This document shows, piece after piece, positions 59,072 through 64,000 of a stretch of DNA of 64,000 bases (positions are counted from its first letter, which is position 1; each line of letters opens with the position of its first letter). Source of the DNA: Rutpela maculata (taxonomy: Eukaryota > Arthropoda > Insecta > Coleoptera > Cerambycidae). The translations under genes and the position numbers were made by a program. The notes under the pieces are model-generated. The model made no database searches and was not told the origin of the DNA. It saw only the letters and a list, made by a program, of their open reading frames with translations. The stretch is from the NCBI GenBank assembly GCA_936432065.2, contig OW386285.2, positions 411,510,547 through 411,574,546 of the forward strand, given 5' to 3'.

Positions 59072-59947
59072 TTTTATCCACTACAAAAATATCTAAATAT
59101 CACTACAGATTGAATATGATATACGTCATTACGGTTTATTTATGGTGTAAAATTATACGAAAATTTTCCATATCGTTTAACTCGAGCCTAAATAATTTAA
59201 TGACACAGGCCCACAAGAACAAAAAAGTATCCACCTACATATTCCCATGTATTTTCACTCGTTGAACACGTACCTGGCATCAGAATTGGACCTTCCTGGA
59301 CGAATTTATGAGTTATAATGGAAAAAAGCTGTAAATTTATCTTATTAACCTTACATATTTTAAGATCACTGGCAGTAGCGTTGAAGTGAATTGAAGACAG
59401 CTTTAATACATACTTGAAGGTGATAATGATATAGCAGATAGCAATAGGACCCATATCCCAACAATAACCCAACGGCCCAATAACCCAATGGTCCAATAAA
59501 TCAGTAATTCATATTACCAAAGTCTGCAAATTTAAAAGAAAAATTCCTCGTTCAGTGATACTTTCTTTTGTCTTCAAAAGATATACGTAATGACCCATAA
59601 ACCAACAATAACCCAACGGCCGAACAAATCAATGACCTAATAAATCAGCAACTCATATTACCAAGGTTCGTCAACTTAAAGCAAGAATTTCTTACATTCG
59701 GCGATGTTTTCGTACTCTTTTATCTTCAAATTACCTGCGTAATGGGTTTCTTTTCCTCTTTTTTCTTTGACAACAATTCTCTCTTCATTGTCCAGCAAAA
59801 GTCAGCCATCATATTGATATCCCATCTACCTTGATACCGTTTTTCCATTTCATTAATATCTTGATGAAATCGTACGCCTTGTTCTTCAGTGAAATCTCCT
59901 AAGTTTCCAGGGAAGTAGTCATTGTGTGAATGAACGTACTCTTCATC

Positions 59948-60791
59948 ATCATCGTTCGCCACGGTATTCCAGACCGAGATATTTGCTATTTTGGTCTGCG
60001 CTCAGGAGAATATCCAAAGGAAATATTCCAACAGCACATATATATATATATGTAGTGACAGTCAAGCGACCCTCAAGGCCCTTGCATCAGTCCGGACCAA
60101 GTCAATCCTGGTTCAAAACTGTAAACAGGCTCTCTGCGAACTTGGCTCATCGAACTGGGTCAAGCTTCTCTGGGTGCCTGGACACAGCAACATCGAGGGC
60201 AATGAACGGGCAGACGCTCTGGCCAGAGAGGGTTCTCAAAGGCCCCTACTGGGTCCGGAGCCGGCTCTCGGCTATCTCAGATCAAATGCCAGGAAGTCAA
60301 TAGAGAACTGGACACAGTCCCAGTTCTTTGACTTCTGGGCCTCTTACCCAGGACTCCGGCAAGCGAAGCTCCTGCTCACAGGGCCCTTGCCGAAGCGAGC
60401 AGAACAAATCCTGCGACTAAGCAGGAAACAGGTCAGAATCGTGGTAGGTCTTTTGACTGGACACGGCTCTTTCAGAAAACACCTGCATACCATAGGGGTG
60501 ATCGACAACCCCGACTGCAAGTTCTGCGGGGACGAGGAGGAAACTTCCATCCACGTCCTCACTTCCTGCCCTAGTCTCATGAACTTGAGACACAAACACT
60601 TCGGCATTGGATTTCCGGTGCTGGAGGAAATAAGGAACGCCCCTATAGGAGGGATTTTGGCCTTTGGGTTAGAATCCGGCCTGAATGGGAGCATCCAGTA
60701 AATACGTAGCGGTAGCACAATGGGCCACAAGGCCTGAGTGCGGTGACCCTTCGGCGCCCCGCTAAAAGAAGAAGAAGAAGATCATCGTTCG
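59948..60791 (+). mobile_element. 5'-truncated LINE with RNase H and 11-bp target duplication
   Basis: ATCATCGTTCG flanks the insert at 59948-59958 and 60781-60791. The insert (59959-60780) ends in a GAAGAAGAAG tail. The duplication falls inside the host frame of the uncharacterised repeat gene, which can be read across once the insert is removed. It therefore post-dates that gene copy. Confidence 0.93.
59962..60702 (+). pseudogene. LINE ORF2 C-terminus: RNase H and CCHC finger
   Basis: The frame is open from the truncation point. FQTEIFAI carries the RNase H Glu, YICSDSQATLKAL the second acid, and VPGHSNIEGNERADALAREG the third, so the E-D-D set is present. After a spacer of about 75 residues, CKFCGDEEETSIHVLTSC is the C-x2-C...H...C finger that closes ORF2 in I/Loa/Outcast-type LINEs. 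The stop is TAA at 60700-60702. An internal TATATATATA run at about 60041 is unusual and may be an expansion. The codons are GC-richer than the surrounding DNA. Endonuclease and RT are missing. Confidence 0.88.
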
Positions 60792-61079
60792 ATATGGTTT
60801 TATCATCATCATCATCATTACTAGGTATGTGATTCGACTCTGCCACTGATTTTATGTTTCCAGATTGCATATCAATTTTTACTTTTTCAGAAATGTGAAT
60901 GTTTTAAGAGTCGTTTTTTATAATCCAAGTTTTTTTTATTGTCAGGATCTATTTTATTCGTATTTAATTTCATAGACAATTCCATTATTTCATTTGAATC
61001 GGTTTATTAACAAAGAAGGACAATGTTATGAGTATTTAACGCGTAAGTTGAATCGTATATCAGAAATTAAATTAAAGAA

Positions 61080-62590
61080 ATATTTGATGGACCACAAATT
61101 CGTACTTTGTTGAAGGATGAAAATTTCATTACTCAAATGACTGACATCGAAAAAGTAGTACAGGTTAGTTTCAAAGAAGTTATAGAACAATTTTTAGGTA
61201 ACAAAAAAGTGAAAAGTGCAAAAATGTAGTAGTAACATGATGAATTACCACAAAATAGGCTGTCTAATGAATTTGAAATTGCATTTCTTTCATTCACACA
61301 TTGACTGCTTCCCTGAAAACTTAGAAGACTTAAGTGAAGTGTATAAGGCGAATCATATCAACAAGATATTAATAAAATGGAACGACGGTATCAAGGTAGA
61401 AGGAACATCAATATAATGGCTGACTTTTGCTGGACAATGAATAGGAAATCGTTATCAAAGAAAAAAAGGAGGAAAAGAAACCCATAATTTGAAGATAAAG
61501 GAGTACGAAGGAATTCTTGTTTTAAATTTACGAAATTTTTGTAATATGATCTGAAAAATTTTTAAATTCTGGTACCCGTTCTAATTTATCTCCTTCTGAA
61601 CAAATTTCGTTTGTGAGAAAATGATCTAATCCCATCCTTGATACCTCTTTCTATCCTGCAACCGTCGAATCACATCCCCATTTCCATACTATGTTTCGGA
61701 TCCGGTACATGTTATTAATAGTAAAACTATAAATACCAGTAAACTATAGATCAAGTACATTGAAAAAAAAGCGATTTCATTTTATACTTTCATATGTATA
61801 CTAGGGATTTGACTTCTCTTTTGGGGAGTAGTTTTACACTTGGTTTGGTGTCAAAAATAAGTAGCAACTAAAATTCATTAGTACTCCCGTTTGGCATAGT
61901 TTTTTTCCTACCTAAATGTTATTAAGCTGTCATATTGTTCCATATCTGGTCCATTTTTCGACTATAATAAACTATAAAAAAAATTGTGACATCTTAAGCC
62001 CAGTTTCGATGCCAGATTCGGATTTTGAGGCTCAAATAAAATAAAGGTAGAATATTTTTTTCTTTTTGTATTTTTGTTTTACTTAAACTTGATAATATGG
62101 ATTGCTGATGTATTGGGTAATTAGGTTGTTGGGAGTTGGGTTATTGCTGATTTATGTGTCATTACGTATATCTTTTGAAGATAAAAGAGTACGAATGCAT
62201 CACTGAGCGAGAAATTTTTCTTTTAAATTTACGAACTTTGGCAATAGGAATCGCTGATTTATTGAGTCATTGGGTTATTGGGCAGTTGGGTTATTGTTGG
62301 GTTATGGGTCTTATTGTTATCTGCTCTACCATTACCACCCGAAAGTATGTATTGGAGCTGTCTTCAATTTACGCCAATGCTACTGTCAATGATCTTGAAA
62401 TATGTAAGGTTAATACGACGAATTAATGAATTTCGAAATTTTTTCATCATAACTCTTAAATTCGTCCAGGAAGGTACTATTCTGATGTCAGATTCGTGTT
62501 CAGCGAGTAAAAATACATGGGAATATGTCATTAGCCCAGATACCTTTTTGTTTTTGTGGGCCTGTGTTATTATTAGGCCAGTTTTTAGAG
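61080..62590 (+). pseudogene. Uncharacterised arthropod repeat gene, copy 2, inverted to copy 1
   Basis: The plus strand reads FDGPQIRTLLKDENF and VSFKEVIEQFLGNKKV at about 61080-61210, then in shifted frames LHFFHSHIDCFPENLEDLSE, and decayed QDINKMERRYQG and IMADFCWTMN up to about 61490. The segment GPQIRxLLKD...SFKxVxxxFLGN upstream of HSHxDxFPxNL is the order I know from the arthropod family. Sequence from 62100 to 62590 (GGGTTATTG repeats, then CGTCCAGGAAGGT) is the inverse of 59200-59700. Many frameshifts are present. Confidence 0.55.
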
Positions 62591-63152
62591 GGCATAAATC
62601 GACTCAAAGGGGAAATCTTTCCGGACTACTATTTTTATCACTTTCGAGTGTATTTTAATCAAAAGAGGACATCTAGTTTTGCAGAAATGAATTCATAAGA
62701 AGGACATTGGAAACGGTACATTTTTTCACTTTTCTGTCCAAAATGATGATGTAAGACGCGTAAAATGTTTTGTTTTTTTTTTACCTTTTTACGAAGAACG
62801 TGAGCCTTATTCGACTTTTCGGTACAAAATTTTACGCAAATATAATTTCTTACATCCCCTCTAACTCGCCTTCTCAACTGACTAGATTTTTTTTTCTAAT
62901 ATTTTTTCAGAGCTAACTTTCATTTTGCCAAAAATCAAAAGTTTCATATTTTTTCGCAAGCATCATTTTTTGCACCCCCCATAACTTATAATACTGTCGG
63001 TAAAGCAAAAAAAAGTGGGGTAGGTACTCATGAATAATTCCTACAAGGAATTTTTTGTTTGTATAATGTAGGGTATTGTCTCCGCTACGGCTGCCATGTT
63101 GAAAAAATGACAGTCAAAATAGGTTTTTCTCAGCTATCAATCTCCTTTCCTA
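62591..63152. other. Non-coding stretch
   Basis: No gene or clear repeat is visible. T-rich runs dominate; the 72-residue minus frame at 62659-62877 is very basic and not convincing. Confidence 0.45.
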
Positions 63153-64000
63153 CACTCAAAGAAAATGATAGGTAAATTCGACCAAAAAGAGCATATGAAA
63201 TCGCGCCTGTCTAATTTCATAGTTAAATCAATCAGAAAAGAATAATCATACAACTTTATTTGTTTTCGTACACAAATAGTAGTTTAATAATCATATCTTC
63301 TTGTAACAAATTAAATAGTACAATGACATTTTTTTATGTTCACTAACCATTTTCAATTTGGTCTACAAATAAATAGTACAACGACTTTGTTTTTTGTTCA
63401 CCAACTAATTTTTAGGTTGATCTACACTTTATTGTATGATGAAGTTTTTTTTGGTTAGCCAAAATCTTAGTATCGAGACATCAGACCACCCAAACCAAAG
63501 ATTAGAGATCGTTTATAAGATCCATCCAAATATATCGATGATCCCTGAGAGAATTTGAACATTGCAATCATGTTATTAATTTTCTATAAATTCATAAGAG
63601 TATAAGATAATGCATTATTGATTATTGTCAGTGATTTGTATGTGGCGTCATCTGGGAATAATTTCTGTAATAGACTACGTGGTAAGCAAGCAAATTTTAT
63701 GGTAATTCTTTTAGAACTTCTAGAAGACGACAATAATATTGGTTTGTCTACCAAGTACAATAATACAGCGAACTAATACTGGGTTAGAATTACAATTCGA
63801 TAATAGTTAAAAATAAAATATACTATTATCTATTTTAGTTTGACAGAATTCAACAAAATAATAGTCAGACGAACAAAATAATAGTCTTATTCATCTATTT
63901 TTTAAGTTAATGTTCGTTTTGTTGTACGACAACTTTTTATTAATTAAAATAACAATCACCTCTTGTTTAAAAATACCATCAATATAGTTTGGTTTAACAA
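63153..64000 (+). mobile_element. 0.9-kb non-autonomous element, copy 2 (cut by the window end)
   Basis: The sequence starts CACTCAAAGAAAATGATAGG and follows 21182 onward in the same orientation to the last base, with about 97% identity by eye. The right end lies outside the window. The two copies are 42 kb apart. Confidence 0.88.

Larger units (their letters stand above)
59200..60870 (-). pseudogene. Uncharacterised arthropod repeat gene, copy 1, split by a LINE
   Basis: The minus-strand frame reads NIKSVAESNHIPSN...KTISNDD (60870-about 60781). After the LINE insertion it continues DEEYVHSHNDYFPGNLG and EEQGVRFHQDINEMEKRYQG, then RWDINMMADFCWTMKREL to about 59726. The motif HSHxDxFPxNLG...FHQDI..ME.RYQGRW..NMMAD(Y/F)CW is one I recognise from multicopy predicted proteins of arthropods without assigned function. 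Non-coding sequence down to 59200 is the inverted copy of 62100-62590. The gene probably belongs to a mobile element, but I cannot name the class. Confidence 0.55.

Noticed and set aside
59926..60730. Frames of 125-128 codons overlapping the RNase H fragment on both strands
   Set aside because: They are shadows favoured by the higher GC content; only the frame with E-D-D and CCHC motifs is real.

Overview
The window looks like a gene-poor, repeat-dense stretch of an arthropod nuclear genome, most likely an insect. I base this on the AT-rich composition and on element families typical of insects: CR1/Jockey-like LINEs with (ATT)n tails, Tc1/mariner transposases with very long inverted repeats, hAT elements, a Ty3/gypsy element primed by tRNA-Leu, and a Penelope-like element. 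I found no host gene that I can name. A beetle or similar large-genome insect is a guess, not a result.

Layout. 0-3 kb: a dispersed CTGT-rich repeat, a decayed Penelope-like element (RT plus GIY-YIG endonuclease, minus strand) and small hairpin repeats. 3.1-12.4 kb: a minus-strand Ty3/gypsy element with two nearly identical LTRs. It keeps gag and protease but has lost RT/RNase H and the integrase core. Its 5' LTR is split by a nearly full-length two-ORF LINE (7013-12079) flanked by a 7-bp target-site duplication. 13.2-16.7 kb: a MITE and a 3.07-kb hAT element with exact 8-bp duplications. 17-21 kb: mostly unassigned, with a decayed RT. 21.2-22.1 kb: a 0.9-kb element repeated at the right edge of the window.

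22-40 kb is dominated by six long fold-back (inverted-arm) elements. The clearest one (33388-36385) has ~1-kb arms, sits inside a MITE copy with a TTA duplication, and carries a LINE fragment in its loop. Another (about 27826-31155) carries fragments of an uncharacterised mobile-element-like protein. A mariner derivative lies between these two.

40.6-45 kb: a possible solo LTR, an RT fragment interrupted by a second LINE with a long open frame, and a mariner fragment. 46.9-51.4 kb: a second copy of the hAT family, into which a different, non-autonomous hAT (48073-49419) has inserted. 51.6-58 kb: a mariner pseudogene split by a LINE, the tail of an R2/R4-like LINE, and a LINE whose 3' UTR holds an almost complete mariner with an uninterrupted 350-codon transposase. 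That transposase has Asn in place of the second catalytic Asp. 59.2-62.6 kb: two head-to-head copies of an uncharacterised arthropod repeat gene, one of them split by an RNase H-bearing LINE with an 11-bp duplication.

The elements do not form a pathway. Their relation is one of nesting, and several target-site duplications and empty sites can be read directly, which gives a relative order of insertions.
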